Origin: Sphaerospermopsis torques-reginae ITEP-024
GTDB taxonomy: Bacteria > Cyanobacteriota > Cyanobacteriia > Cyanobacteriales > Nostocaceae
DNA length: 64,000 bases
Assembly (NCBI RefSeq): GCF_019598945.1
Contig: NZ_CP080598.1
Location: 992,001 to 1,056,000 of the forward strand
Reading direction: 5' to 3'
Part shown: positions 8,676-18,121 of the stretch, piece after piece
Numbering within the stretch: position 1 is the stretch's first letter
Layout of the letters: every line of letters starts with the position of its first letter
Position numbers and translations under genes: made by a program
Notes under the pieces: model-generated
What the model saw: only the letters and a program-made list of their open reading frames with translations
Databases searched by the model: none
Told to the model about the DNA's origin: nothing

Positions 8676-9269
8676 ATGCCTATAGGCGTGCCAAAAGTTC
8701 CTTACCGGATGCCCGGAGGACAATATACAGATTGGATTAGCATTTATGACCGTCTCTACCGGGAAAGAATTATTTTCCTCGGAAGAGATGTAGATGATGA
8801 AATTGCTAACCAAATTATTGCCGTTATGCTTTATTTGGATTCTGATGATCCAGGTAAAGATATTTATTTGTACATCAATTCCCCTGGTGGAATGGTGACA
8901 TCTGGTTTGGCAATTTATGACACCATGCAACACATCAAATCTGATGTTGTCACTATTTGCGTTGGTTTAGCTGCTTCAATGGGATCTTTCTTATTAGCTG
9001 CTGGTACTAAAGGTAAACGTTTAGCTTTACCTCACTCCCGGATCATGATTCACCAACCTTCTGGCGGTACTCGCGGACAAGCTTCTGATATTGAAATTGA
9101 AGCTAGAGAGATTCTGCGAATTCGTAGCCAGTTGAATCAGATTTATGCTAATAACACTGGTCAAGCTTTGTCTAAAATTGAAAAAGACATGGATCGGGAT
9201 TTCTTCATGTCTGCTCAAGAAGCCAAGGAATATGGTTTAATTGACCGTGTGATTGAAGAACGCATCTAA
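8676..9269 (+). CDS. clpP: ATP-dependent Clp protease proteolytic subunit (ClpP3-like)
   Basis: 197-residue serine protease with an intact triad: the nucleophile in [14 protein letters not shown], histidine in SRIMIHQP and aspartate in the following third of the chain. It degrades substrates unfolded by Clp/Hsp100 ATPases. Position downstream of clpR identifies it as the ClpP3-type partner of the ClpR-ClpP3 ring; I leave the number out of the symbol because other clpP copies are not visible. Start at ATG 8676 is preceded by a GGAG-containing stretch (AACGGAG). Confidence 0.9.
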   Translation: MPIGVPKVPYRMPGGQYTDWISIYDRLYRERIIFLGRDVDDEIANQIIAVMLYLDSDDPGKDIYLYINSPGGMVTSGLAIYDTMQHIKSDVVTICVGLAASMGSFLLAAGTKGKRLALPHSRIMIHQPSGGTRGQASDIEIEAREILRIRSQLNQIYANNTGQALSKIEKDMDRDFFMSAQEAKEYGLIDRVIEERI

Positions 9270-9364
9270 ACAGCGCAAAATATATTCAAAATTCAAGGTT
9301 AAAAATTCAAAAGCATCTTAACTTTGAATTTTTGATTTTGAATTTTGAATCGGAGTAAAGCAAC

Positions 9365-9979
9365 ATGGATATCGGAGATTGCTACCGTTTATTGGGGTTA
9401 AGGTCAGGAGCTTCTTTTGCTGACATTAAAGCGTCCTACCGCCGACTGGTACAGCAATATCATCCCGATCTCAACCCAGATGATGAAAAGTGTAAAGAAA
9501 AATTTATTGCCTTGACGGAGGCTTATAAATTCCTACAAACGGTAGTACCGCCAGAGGAAATAGCCATAAAATCACATAGTTCATCCCCTTCATCAGTGTT
9601 TGAGGATAGTTCTACCCAGGTAGCATCCCAACCGTCAGTATCAACAACAACGGTGATGCCACATCCACCTACGGTAGAGGATATAGAACAGCGGTTAAAG
9701 TGGAAGACTTATGAACAGTTGCAGCGGTTTTTACAAGAAAAACGTTTTCCCCAAGCGATCGCTCTGGTTGAAGCTTTAGCCGCTAGATTACCAGGAGATA
9801 TAGAAGTAAAACAATGGCAAGCTATATCTTATCAAATCTGGGGACGGGCGTTAATTGCCCAAAAACAACTACCAAAAGCCAGAATTTATCTGAAAAAAGC
9901 TATTAAGACAGACCCCCACAATAAAGCTCTGTTTAACGAAGTCCAGCGCGATTTTGAACGGTTAGGGATTAAGTTTTAA
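9365..9979 (+). CDS. J-domain protein with C-terminal TPR-like region
   Basis: 204 residues. An N-terminal DnaJ domain (residues about 4-62) carries the HPD tripeptide (YHPDLNP) needed to stimulate Hsp70 ATPase. A Ser/Thr/Val-rich linker (about 70-105) leads to a helical region with the pattern LIAQKQLPKARIYLKKAIKTDPHN, typical of a TPR unit. It lacks the zinc-finger and C-terminal domains of true DnaJ, so it is a specialised co-chaperone of unknown client. It lies 95 bp downstream of clpP on the same strand; the gap holds TTGAATTTT-type repeats. Confidence 0.75.
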   Translation: MDIGDCYRLLGLRSGASFADIKASYRRLVQQYHPDLNPDDEKCKEKFIALTEAYKFLQTVVPPEEIAIKSHSSSPSSVFEDSSTQVASQPSVSTTTVMPHPPTVEDIEQRLKWKTYEQLQRFLQEKRFPQAIALVEALAARLPGDIEVKQWQAISYQIWGRALIAQKQLPKARIYLKKAIKTDPHNKALFNEVQRDFERLGIKF

Positions 9980-9986
9980 TTTATAG

Positions 9987-10035
<49 letters not shown>

Positions 10036-10041
10036 TTTGAA

Positions 10042-11370
10042 TTATTTATCAGCATGAATATAATCTACAAAGTAGAATTTAGGAATCAGCCAAAGTTTCA
10101 ACCAGGCGTAAATTCCCATGCCCAAAAGTGCTGTAATTATTAATGGTAAACCCACTTTTAGACAGAAAGCATCAGGAAGAATTGCCACCCCAGATACAAC
10201 TATGACAAAATAAGCTAAAAGTCCTATTTGTAAACGTTCTAAATTTTTAACTGTGGTTCTACAACTGCTACAATGTTGAGTATGTTGTTGATAACGATCC
10301 AACATCACCAGACGATTATCATTGATTTTACTTTCTGTATCCTTAATTCCTACCTCTTCCCAAGGTAGTTTACCTTGACAATATTTATCAAACCAAGTCC
10401 TAAATTCAATTACTAACCTATCTGCACTGGTAGGTAGTTTATAGGCTTTTTTCCAACTTTCACTAGATTGTTTTTGTTGCAATAAATATTCTTGCTGATT
10501 TAACAAAATCATATCACCATCTAACACTACATTTCTATTAGTGATATGATCCCACCAACGGGGTGTTAAATAATGAAATGTTTTCGCAAAATTACGACTA
10601 AATTGACCGACAATTCTCGATTTTCCTGGAGATACAGGTACACAATAAACTATCAGTCCTAATTTCTTTTCTGTCTGACCTAGACTAATCGCATATTCTA
10701 AACGACAAGGTGGTTCAAAAGTGATTGTTGTTGGTAAACCTCTGGGAATAGAAACTTCAATTAAATCAATGGTTGATTTAATTATATTCATAGGTATGGG
10801 TTGTGCTTTGTCTCGATTACCTTGTACTCCATGATGAGCAAAAGGAACATGACTAGGATCAGCTACATTTTCTACTAATGTCTGCCAATCATACTCTAAA
10901 TCACGGACTATAGAAGTCCAAACAAATCCTTTACTAGCGTCTATTTGTAGTGATAAAGGTAAAGGTGTCTTTGCTGCTAGTTCCGGGGTTTTTGCATCTG
11001 GCCACACCCAAAGTAAGTCATTTTCCTGACGTACTGGTAAAGAAAGGACACAGAAATTTTCTTGATTTTTAGCTACAATTTCGGGATTTTCCGCTTGGGG
11101 AATGTGAGTACAGATACCTTGATCATCAAATTGCCAACCATGATAACTACACATTAGATTACCTGTTTTGTCATCAATACGACCTTCGCTTAAAGGTGCT
11201 AAACGGTGAGGACATTGATCTAAAAATACCCGGTAATTTGCAGATGATCTGGGTTTCCAAATTACTAAGCGTATTCCTAACAATGTTACCGGGATGGGAC
11301 GTTGTGGATCAAGGTCTTCAATTGGTGAAAGAGGATACCAGTGCTGAAAAAAGTTAAATTCGGCTTGCAT
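10042..11370 (-). CDS. Rieske non-heme iron oxygenase, pheophorbide a oxygenase/Tic55-like
   Basis: 442 residues. The N-terminal Rieske [2Fe-2S] motif is split as CPHRLAPLSEG and CSYHGWQF (CXH...CX2H type, residues about 48-73). A mononuclear iron site follows at NVADPSHVPFAHH (D/E-x3-H-x4-H pattern, about 165-178). The C-terminal third has the CxxC pair HCSSC typical of the PaO/Tic55/PTC52 branch and two hydrophobic segments (about 378-425), so the enzyme is probably membrane anchored. Plant members open the chlorophyll ring or hydroxylate breakdown products; the cyanobacterial substrate is not settled. Single gene between convergent and divergent neighbours. Confidence 0.82.
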   Translation of the reverse strand: MQAEFNFFQHWYPLSPIEDLDPQRPIPVTLLGIRLVIWKPRSSANYRVFLDQCPHRLAPLSEGRIDDKTGNLMCSYHGWQFDDQGICTHIPQAENPEIVAKNQENFCVLSLPVRQENDLLWVWPDAKTPELAAKTPLPLSLQIDASKGFVWTSIVRDLEYDWQTLVENVADPSHVPFAHHGVQGNRDKAQPIPMNIIKSTIDLIEVSIPRGLPTTITFEPPCRLEYAISLGQTEKKLGLIVYCVPVSPGKSRIVGQFSRNFAKTFHYLTPRWWDHITNRNVVLDGDMILLNQQEYLLQQKQSSESWKKAYKLPTSADRLVIEFRTWFDKYCQGKLPWEEVGIKDTESKINDNRLVMLDRYQQHTQHCSSCRTTVKNLERLQIGLLAYFVIVVSGVAILPDAFCLKVGLPLIITALLGMGIYAWLKLWLIPKFYFVDYIHADK

Positions 11371-11431
11371 TCTATTTCTTGTAATAATTCAATTAACCAG
11401 GGCGTGAAAAAAATTTGAGAACAATTATTGT

Positions 11432-11707
11432 ATGTCTGAATCTGTAATTTCTGAATCTGTAATTTCTGTAACCGTTAAATTGTTCGCTGCTTATCAAGAA
11501 GCTTATGGACTTTCGGAATTGGTGCTGGAATTTCCTCATGGTACACCAGTCAAAGCTGTATGCGATCGCCTCATATCAGAACACCCAGAACTGAACCAAT
11601 GGCGTGATGTTACCCGCTATGGCATTAATTTGATCTTTGTTGCACCCGACACCCCTCTCAAAGATAGTGATGAAGTCGTACTTATTCCCCCCGTTAGTGG
11701 AGGTTGA
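11432..11707 (+). CDS. MoaD/ThiS-family sulfur carrier protein
   Basis: 91 residues with a beta-grasp (ubiquitin-like) fold pattern and the C-terminal SGG that is adenylated and thiocarboxylated in sulfur carriers. The core pattern VTVKLFAAYQEAYG...DEVVLIPPVSGG fits MoaD (molybdopterin synthase small subunit). The N-terminus contains a short duplication (SESVI twice). No moaE or other molybdopterin gene is nearby; instead thrC and a second carrier follow, so this could serve a different sulfur transfer. Confidence 0.75.
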   Translation: MSESVISESVISVTVKLFAAYQEAYGLSELVLEFPHGTPVKAVCDRLISEHPELNQWRDVTRYGINLIFVAPDTPLKDSDEVVLIPPVSGG

Positions 11708-11878
11708 AGGGGTAGGGGAAGCAGGGGAAGCAGGGGAAGAAAGGGAGGTTAACCCAGTCACCAGTCACCAGTCACCAATCACAAATCCCGACTATTTTTG
11801 TCGGGTATGTTTGACGAGTATTTTGGGTCGTGTTAGTATCTTTTTCAAAGTTGACGGATATACGGGGAAAGCTAGTTT

Positions 11879-13183
11879 ATGACTCAGGCCATCGCAAACT
11901 TAAACAAAGCCAACACTTCCATATTGAAAGCACTCAAGTGTAAAGAATGTGGTGCAGAATACGAACTCCAAGCTACTCATGTTTGTGAGTTGTGTTTCGG
12001 TCCATTGGAAGTTAAATATGACTATGATGTTTTGCGTCAGTCTGTCAGTCGAGAAACTATTGAAGCTGGTCCTAATTCCATTTGGCGTTATCGTGAGTTT
12101 TTACCCGTTGCTACCGACAACTATATAGATGTGGGAACAGGGATGACTCCCTTATTGCGTTCTCATCGTCTTGCCCGTCGCCTGGGTCTAAATAAACTTT
12201 ATATTAAAAATGATGCCGTAAATATGCCCACCCTGAGCTTTAAGGATCGGGTGGTGTCTGTAGCACTGAGCAGAGCTAGAGAATTAGGTTTTACAACTGT
12301 TTCCTGTGCTAGTACCGGCAACTTGGCAAATTCAACCGCTGCGATCGCTGCCCATGCTGGTTTAGATTGCTGTGTATTCATTCCTTCTGACTTAGAAGCT
12401 GGTAAAGTCTTAGGTAGTTTAATTTACAGCCCCACCTTAATGGCAGTCAAAGGCAACTACGATCAAGTAAACCGCCTTTGCTCAGAAGTTGCTAATACAC
12501 ATGGTTGGGGATTTGTCAATATTAATCTTCGTCCTTATTATTCCGAAGGTTCTAAAACATTAGGTTTTGAAGTTGCAGAACAACTAGGCTGGGAACTACC
12601 AGATCATATAGTTGCACCTTTAGCTTCTGGTTCATTGTTCACCAAGATTTACAAAGGTTTTCAAGAATTTACTGAAGTTGGTTTAGTCGAAGGTAAAAAA
12701 GTTCGCTTTAGTGGCGCACAAGCAGAAGGTTGTTCTCCCATTGCTACAGCCTTCAAAGAAGGACGCGACTTTATCCAACCAGTAAAACCGAATACAATTG
12801 CTAAATCTATTGCCATTGGCAACCCAGCGGATGGGGTGTATGCTGTAGAAATCGCCCAAAAAACAGGCGGTAATATTGAATCAGTTAATGATGCAGAAAT
12901 TATCGAAGGTATCAAACTGTTAGCAGAAACCGAAGGTATCTTCACCGAAACCGCAGGTGGTACAACCATCGCCGTGCTGAAAAAATTAGTAGAAGCTGGT
13001 AAAATTGATCCAGATGAAACTACAGTTGTGTACATCACTGGCAACGGTTTGAAAACCCAAGAAGCGGTACAAGGTTATGTTGGTGAACCTTTGACTATTG
13101 ATGCTAAACTTGATAGTTTTGAACGGGCGTTAGAAAGATCCCGTACACTTGATCGCCTAGAATGGCAACAAGTTCTGGTTTAG
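11879..13183 (+). CDS. thrC: Threonine synthase
   Basis: 434-residue fold-type II PLP enzyme that turns O-phosphohomoserine into threonine. The PLP lysine lies in PTLSFKDRVV (about residue 122), and the phosphate-binding loop in ASTGNLANSTA (about 145). Residues about 20-45 form a zinc-ribbon-like element with two CxxC pairs (CKECG and CELCFG), common in cyanobacterial and plant-type ThrC. Repeats and a spacer of 171 bp separate it from the upstream MoaD-like gene. A second GG-ending carrier follows 106 bp downstream. A sulfhydrylase-like role with those carriers cannot be excluded, but the fit to ThrC is good. Confidence 0.88.
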   Translation: MTQAIANLNKANTSILKALKCKECGAEYELQATHVCELCFGPLEVKYDYDVLRQSVSRETIEAGPNSIWRYREFLPVATDNYIDVGTGMTPLLRSHRLARRLGLNKLYIKNDAVNMPTLSFKDRVVSVALSRARELGFTTVSCASTGNLANSTAAIAAHAGLDCCVFIPSDLEAGKVLGSLIYSPTLMAVKGNYDQVNRLCSEVANTHGWGFVNINLRPYYSEGSKTLGFEVAEQLGWELPDHIVAPLASGSLFTKIYKGFQEFTEVGLVEGKKVRFSGAQAEGCSPIATAFKEGRDFIQPVKPNTIAKSIAIGNPADGVYAVEIAQKTGGNIESVNDAEIIEGIKLLAETEGIFTETAGGTTIAVLKKLVEAGKIDPDETTVVYITGNGLKTQEAVQGYVGEPLTIDAKLDSFERALERSRTLDRLEWQQVLV

Positions 13184-13289
13184 TCGATGTGATTGGTAAA
13201 TTAGAATTAACCACTGATCTTTAGGGGTTTAGCAAATGCTGAACTCCTTGTAACTCTCAATTGAAAACTAAAAAATAAACTTTGAAACT

Positions 13290-13565
13290 ATGGCCGTAAC
13301 AGTTTTAGTTCCCACTGCTCTGCAAAAACATACAAATAACCAAGCTACTCTTGCCTGTAGCGGTAGCACTATTGCTGAATTAATTGACTCTTTAGAAAAA
13401 GCTTGTCCTGGTATTAAATCAGTAATATGTGATGAAGCAGGCAAACCCCGCAGATTTTTGAATTTTTATGTCAACAGCGAAGATATCCGCTTTTTAGATA
13501 ATACAGCAACACCTCTCAAAGATGGTGATGAAGTGAGTATAGTTCCTGCTGTTGCAGGTGGTTAA
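13290..13565 (+). CDS. MoaD/ThiS-family sulfur carrier protein (second copy)
   Basis: 91 residues, beta-grasp pattern with the C-terminus [12 protein letters not shown]. It is only distantly similar to the first copy upstream of thrC, and the segment [23 protein letters not shown] resembles the CysO-like/ThiS branch more than MoaD. Such proteins deliver sulfur as a C-terminal thiocarboxylate. It follows thrC on the same strand; linkage of this carrier type to thrC suggests co-expression, perhaps linking sulfur supply to amino-acid synthesis. Confidence 0.75.
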   Translation: MAVTVLVPTALQKHTNNQATLACSGSTIAELIDSLEKACPGIKSVICDEAGKPRRFLNFYVNSEDIRFLDNTATPLKDGDEVSIVPAVAGG

Positions 13566-13676
13566 GCTACTGACTGATAATTTTCCGCCACAAAATAACT
13601 GATTATCTTCCTTTGTGTACTTTGCGAACTTTGCGGTTAATAAATCCCAAAAAATCTCAACAACACGAAGAAAATA

Positions 13677-13711
13677 AAGGTGCGTCAGATATGAAATTCT
13701 GACACACCCTA
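13677..13711. repeat. GGTGCGTCAG palindrome
   Basis: AGGTGCGTCAGA faces TCTGACACACCCT with a short AT-rich centre, a dispersed palindrome type seen in Nostocales gaps. It lies between the convergent sulfur-carrier and PfkB-kinase genes and could help end transcription of both. Confidence 0.5.
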
Positions 13712-13769
13712 CAAGTACAAAAAAAGGTTAATTAATCAAAAAAACCAAGATTAATTTTGCAGCAAAATA

Positions 13770-14759
13770 CTAAGCTGTCAATAGTGCCTTTAAATCCTCA
13801 CTTTTTAATCTTGGTCCGTAGGTTGTGACTACTTGAGAAGCTGCGGTAGATGCTAATTTTCCTCCTGCTTCATAACTCATTCCGTGGGTGATACCATAAA
13901 GAAAAGCTCCTGCATACATATCACCTGCACCCACTGTATCCACAGCATGAACTTGAGGTGCGGAGATTTCAATTAATTTTTCCCCATCAAATACTACTGA
14001 ACCTTTAGAACCGCGAGTAATAGCAAATTTCTGGCTGAGAATTTTCAGTTTATCTACAGCTACCTGAAAATCTTCTGTTTCTGCTAAACCTAACGCTTCA
14101 CTTTCGTTAGCAAAAATGAAATCTAAACCAGGTCCGATGATATCTAATAAACCATCTTTGAAAAATTTTACCATGTTGTAATCAGATAGGGACATGGTGG
14201 TTTTAACTCCGGCATTTTTAGCGATATCTCTAGCTTGAATAGCTGCTGCTTTACCTGTGGGAGATGTGACTAAATAACCTTCGATATATAAATATTCTGA
14301 ATCTGCGATCGCCTCTGGAACTAATTCTTGACTCGAAAATTCTCCTGTAATTCCCAAAAATGTATTCATGGTACGATCAGCATCAGGAGTAACTAATACT
14401 AAACATTTACCTGTAATTCCTGATTGCAAATCAGCATTTTTTAAGTTAGTATCTACCTGACAATTCAGTAAATCTTGAATGTAAAACTCTCCAAATTCAT
14501 CATTAGCAACTTTACAGGAATAAAAAGTTTTTCCTCCTAGTTGACTAATAGCCACTATTGTGTTTGCTGCTGAACCTCCACAACTTTTATGACAATGAAG
14601 ATGTTTGAGATTTTCTAACATAAGATTTTGACTATCTTCATCTAGTAGTGTCATTACACCTTTATCAATGTTGAGCTTTTCTAGCAACTCTGGAGATACT
14701 TCATATTCTATATCTACCAAGGCATTACCCACACCATAAACATCATATTTCCTACCCAT
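13770..14759 (-). CDS. PfkB-family carbohydrate/adenosine kinase
   Basis: 329 residues. The two PfkB signatures are present: the N-terminal GGSAANT (about residue 61) and the C-terminal anion hole/catalytic DTVGAGDMYAGAF (catalytic Asp near 276). The enzyme phosphorylates a sugar or nucleoside with ATP. The start MGRKYDVYGVGNALVDIEY resembles adenosine-kinase-like proteins, but substrate cannot be fixed by eye. Single transcription unit with an AT-rich leader at 14760-14834 followed by STRR. Confidence 0.82.
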   Translation of the reverse strand: MGRKYDVYGVGNALVDIEYEVSPELLEKLNIDKGVMTLLDEDSQNLMLENLKHLHCHKSCGGSAANTIVAISQLGGKTFYSCKVANDEFGEFYIQDLLNCQVDTNLKNADLQSGITGKCLVLVTPDADRTMNTFLGITGEFSSQELVPEAIADSEYLYIEGYLVTSPTGKAAAIQARDIAKNAGVKTTMSLSDYNMVKFFKDGLLDIIGPGLDFIFANESEALGLAETEDFQVAVDKLKILSQKFAITRGSKGSVVFDGEKLIEISAPQVHAVDTVGAGDMYAGAFLYGITHGMSYEAGGKLASTAASQVVTTYGPRLKSEDLKALLTA

Positions 14760-14834
14760 TTTTAGCTCCTCACAAATTATTGTTTGTTATCTTATATCAT
14801 ATCTGGTTGAACACTTATTATATCTGTTGAGGCT

Positions 14835-14862
14835 GGTAATTGGTAATTGGTAATTGGTAATT
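14835..14862. repeat. GGTAATT STRR
   Basis: Four GGTAATT heptamers upstream of the PfkB-kinase gene. Confidence 0.8.
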
Positions 14863-14974
14863 TGGAAAAGGCAATACGATAATGAAACAGCTATATCGTA
14901 AGTGATTGGGCAGACATGATATTACTCAAAGAAATTTTCAAACCTCCTCCTGACTTCTGACTCCTGCTATATAT

Positions 14975-15334
14975 TCATTTGCGTTGAGTTAGTTGTTGTT
15001 GCCATTCTTGATGATTTTCGATATTATTTAAAACTATTTTCTGATAGGTTTCATTAATTAAATCCATGTTTAAAACCTGACCAAAATTATTTTTTCTTGT
15101 CACATACCAAAATTCCTTACCTCTGTCTGTATAATAAGTTCCGGCTTTAATTAATCCCGGTACAAAAGTACCAGGGGCGCGTAAATCTTTCAGTGTTTTT
15201 GGTGGTATGTTTGTCGTGACAGAGATAATATGATTTAGGGGTATTTGCCAAAGTTTATGAAAGCGAACCGCTATAAGTTTTTCTGTGAAAGTAAATTCTA
15301 TTTGCAAAGAGTTGTTTAAAATACTTAATTGCAT
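14975..15334 (-). CDS. Conserved hypothetical protein
   Basis: 119 residues with no signal peptide and no membrane segment. The pattern of short beta strands ending in a helix, with the loop RAPGTFVPGLIKAGTYYTDRG, resembles small PH-like proteins of unknown role, but I cannot name the family with confidence. It is flanked by CTGACTC-type repeats on one side and by the divergent DUF2996-like gene on the other. Confidence 0.6.
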   Translation of the reverse strand: MQLSILNNSLQIEFTFTEKLIAVRFHKLWQIPLNHIISVTTNIPPKTLKDLRAPGTFVPGLIKAGTYYTDRGKEFWYVTRKNNFGQVLNMDLINETYQKIVLNNIENHQEWQQQLTQRK

Positions 15335-15450
15335 AATTTATCCTTTGGATTCCCAATCACTTCTTCCCCAATCACCAACCCCAAGAACATGATATGTAAA
15401 AATAGGAATGACTGACTATAGCACAGTTAGATAAAGGATTGACCTGAGCA

Positions 15451-15906
15451 ATGGCAGAAGAAACCAATAAAAATCAAGCAGAAACCGAAAAACCCGCTGC
15501 TGCTAAACCTGCGGCCAAAAAAGAAAAACCTCCTGCGGTAGAAGATAAACCGTTTGAAGAGTTTATGCAGCAACATTATTTACCAGCTTTGCAAAAGGCG
15601 ATCGCAAATGAAGGAGTACCTGATGCACAGCTAAGTTTTGCCAAGCAGAAGTATCCTATTATTGGCTTTGACTCAGCGGAAGAATGCTGGCAAATTATTG
15701 GTTCTTGGCAAAACGGACAAAAACAGTTTAACGTCTATTTCCCCGATGCAGACATTCAAGGTAAAAAGGGTTTTTCCTGTAACGAAGGTAAAAAACCCAG
15801 TACCTTGGAATCTTTCTTAATAGATGAACGCAAAATTACCCTTGATTTATTGGTATCTCGCCTAGTTTACCGTTTAAACGGTCAAAAATGGCTAGGTAGA
15901 AATTAA
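15451..15906 (+). CDS. DUF2996-like protein
   Basis: 151 residues. A disordered Ala/Lys/Pro/Glu-rich N-terminus (about 1-35) is followed by a compact alpha/beta domain with conserved-looking IGSWQNGQKQFNVYFPDADIQGKKGF. I associate this with the DUF2996 family of cyanobacteria and plastids from memory; function unknown. Start codon follows a GACCTGAGCA leader without a strong ribosome site. Confidence 0.6.
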   Translation: MAEETNKNQAETEKPAAAKPAAKKEKPPAVEDKPFEEFMQQHYLPALQKAIANEGVPDAQLSFAKQKYPIIGFDSAEECWQIIGSWQNGQKQFNVYFPDADIQGKKGFSCNEGKKPSTLESFLIDERKITLDLLVSRLVYRLNGQKWLGRN

Positions 15907-15961
15907 TTATCAATTGAGAATTGACAATTGATAATTGGTGTTGTATCAGTGCCTTTTGGTG

Positions 15962-16456
15962 CTACAATTCATGAAAGTGGTAGGTAACGGCTCCAGTGAT
16001 GGGGTCGTTGTCTATTCGCACATAACCTGATTTCAGCATTTCTTTGAGGACTTTTTCCACTTCCTCAAAACTAGCACCAGTAGCTTTGACACCTTGAGTC
16101 ACAGTTAAACTACCACCTTTGCTTTCTGCGGCTTCTAGCAATTGTACCATCAATTGGTTGCCAGTAGGACGGTAAACTTGAGAGTTAACAATAGGTTGAT
16201 TTACTGGTAAACCCAGCGGTGACAAACCTGCTTTTAGTCGCAAATTTTGCTCATATTCATCTACCATGCCGGGAATCAGCAGTAAATCCACTAACTGACC
16301 TATATATAATAAACCACCAGTACACAACCATAATAAACCAGTGCCAATTTTGCCATTGTACAAGCGGTGCAAGCCGCCAATACCCAAAAAACCAGCCGCA
16401 CACAGAATGTAAGAGGCAACAAGTCGGTCTTTATGAGGATTATTTTGTGTATTCAT
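15962..16456 (-). CDS. TM2-domain protein
   Basis: 164 residues. Residues about 12-60 form a TM2 domain: two membrane helices joined by a short turn, with GIGGLHRLYNGKIGTGLLWLCTGG as the signature. The C-terminal half is soluble and resembles a winged-helix-like regulatory module (VTQGVKATGASFEEVEKVLKEMLKSGYV). The role of bacterial TM2 proteins is unknown. Convergent with the DUF2996-like gene; the gap holds AATTGA-type palindromes. Confidence 0.78.
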   Translation of the reverse strand: MNTQNNPHKDRLVASYILCAAGFLGIGGLHRLYNGKIGTGLLWLCTGGLLYIGQLVDLLLIPGMVDEYEQNLRLKAGLSPLGLPVNQPIVNSQVYRPTGNQLMVQLLEAAESKGGSLTVTQGVKATGASFEEVEKVLKEMLKSGYVRIDNDPITGAVTYHFHEL

Positions 16457-16725
16457 ATTATGTGTAACCTTCCTATTATCTACTGATTTATTTATTTAAG
16501 CTAATTAATAATCATAATAACTTAACAAGTAAAGTCCAGGCTGGCATCAGTGATCCCAACTAACTACCAATTTTCAACTTCTGATTCCGCAATAGCTAAA
16601 GATTTGTTGCAACTCTTAATGATTTATTTCCCTTTTCATGCCTAGACCTTGGTACACTGGATTTCATACAAATGTCATTATTGTCCTTAGTTCAAAATTA
16701 AGAAAGACACTCACTGCAAGCAAAC

Positions 16726-17802
16726 ATGGTAGATTCCCTAAAAAAACCAGGCTTTGAAGAAATGCGTCCTGGGGTGAAAGTACCCTCTAAAGAAACCCTT
16801 TTAACACCCCGGTTTTACACAACCGATTTTGATGAAATGGCGCGGATGGATATCTCCGTCAACGAAGACGAGTTAAAAGCCATCCTTGAAGAATTTCGCG
16901 TTGACTATAACCGCCATCACTTTGTCCGGGATGCCGAATTTGAACAATCCTGGGACCATATTGATGGGGAAACTCGCCAGTTGTTCATTGAATTTCTGGA
17001 ACGTTCCTGTACTGCGGAGTTTTCCGGCTTTTTACTTTACAAAGAACTCGGCCGCCGCTTGAAAGATAAAAGCCCTGTATTGGCTGAATGCTTTAACTTG
17101 ATGTCACGGGATGAAGCCCGTCACGCTGGGTTTTTAAACAAGGCAATGTCAGACTTTAATCTATCCTTAGATTTAGGGTTTTTGACCAAGAGCCGCAATT
17201 ATACTTTCTTTAAGCCCAAATTCATCTTCTACGCTACCTACCTTTCTGAAAAGATTGGTTATTGGCGCTATATCACCATTTATCGTCATTTAGAGCAACA
17301 TCCTGAAGATAGAATTTACCCAATTTTTCGCTTCTTTGAAAATTGGTGTCAGGATGAAAACCGTCATGGTGACTTCTTTGATGCCATCATGAGAGCGCAA
17401 CCCCAAATGCTCAATGACTGGAAGGCTAAACTTTGGAGTCGCTTCTTCCTGTTGTCAGTATTTGCTACCATGTATCTTAATGATATTCAGCGTAAAGATT
17501 TTTATGCTGCTATCGGTTTAGATGCACGGGAATATGACATTTATGTGATTAAGAAGACTAATGAAACTGCTGGCCGTGTCTTCCCCGTCATGTTAGATGT
17601 GGATAATCCCAAGTTTTACGAGCGTTTGGATGTTTGTGTCAAGAATAACGAAAAATTGAGCGCAATTTCCAACTCTAATACTCCTAAATTCCTGCAATTC
17701 TTCCAAAAACTGCCTATTTACATTTCTCATGGTTGGCAGTTATTGAACTTGTACCTGATGAAACCCATTGATGCGGTTTCTGCTCATGGTCAAGTTAGAT
17801 AA
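16726..17802 (+). CDS. acsF: Mg-protoporphyrin IX monomethyl ester oxidative cyclase
   Basis: 358-residue di-iron enzyme that closes the fifth ring of chlorophyll under oxic conditions, making divinyl protochlorophyllide. Iron ligands are visible in [15 protein letters not shown] (Glu), [11 protein letters not shown] (Glu/His) and [12 protein letters not shown] (Glu/His). Length and start ([18 protein letters not shown]) are as usual for cyanobacterial AcsF/ChlA. A 269-bp leader upstream has AT-rich promoter-like sequence. A REP-like element follows the stop codon and may act as terminator. Confidence 0.95.
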   Translation: MVDSLKKPGFEEMRPGVKVPSKETLLTPRFYTTDFDEMARMDISVNEDELKAILEEFRVDYNRHHFVRDAEFEQSWDHIDGETRQLFIEFLERSCTAEFSGFLLYKELGRRLKDKSPVLAECFNLMSRDEARHAGFLNKAMSDFNLSLDLGFLTKSRNYTFFKPKFIFYATYLSEKIGYWRYITIYRHLEQHPEDRIYPIFRFFENWCQDENRHGDFFDAIMRAQPQMLNDWKAKLWSRFFLLSVFATMYLNDIQRKDFYAAIGLDAREYDIYVIKKTNETAGRVFPVMLDVDNPKFYERLDVCVKNNEKLSAISNSNTPKFLQFFQKLPIYISHGWQLLNLYLMKPIDAVSAHGQVR

Positions 17803-17825
17803 TTGTACTTAATTTTCTGGATGTT

Positions 17826-17971
17826 CTCTCGTTCCCATACTCTGTATGGGAATTTCTCGTTTTCTCGTTCCCATACTCTGTATGGGAATGAATTATAGAA
17901 GGCTCTGCCTTCAACAATACCAGAGGCAGAGCCTCTTTAATAGCATTCCCAGTCTGAGACTGGGAACGAGA
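17826..17971. repeat. REP-like compound palindrome downstream of acsF
   Basis: CTCGTTCCCATACTCTGTAT occurs twice in tandem (from about 17828 and 17863). A GGCTCTGCCT / AGGCAGAGCC stem follows, then the closing CATTCCCAGTCTGAGACTGGGAACGAG arm. The outer GTTCCCA/TGGGAAC parts pair. This dispersed palindrome type is widespread in cyanobacteria and is typical of RAYT-type REP elements; no transposase is nearby. Confidence 0.8.
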
Positions 17972-18121
17972 TTAAATTTCATCAAAATAATAGTGGTTTT
18001 GTACACAACAAAGCCACTTTTTTTTATGATTATTGGAATATGATTAAGTATATTTAGGGAGCAAATCTAGAAAATAAGCGTCAGCAATTGTATCTTAATT
18101 GAAGGTTTAGGTATAATCATC

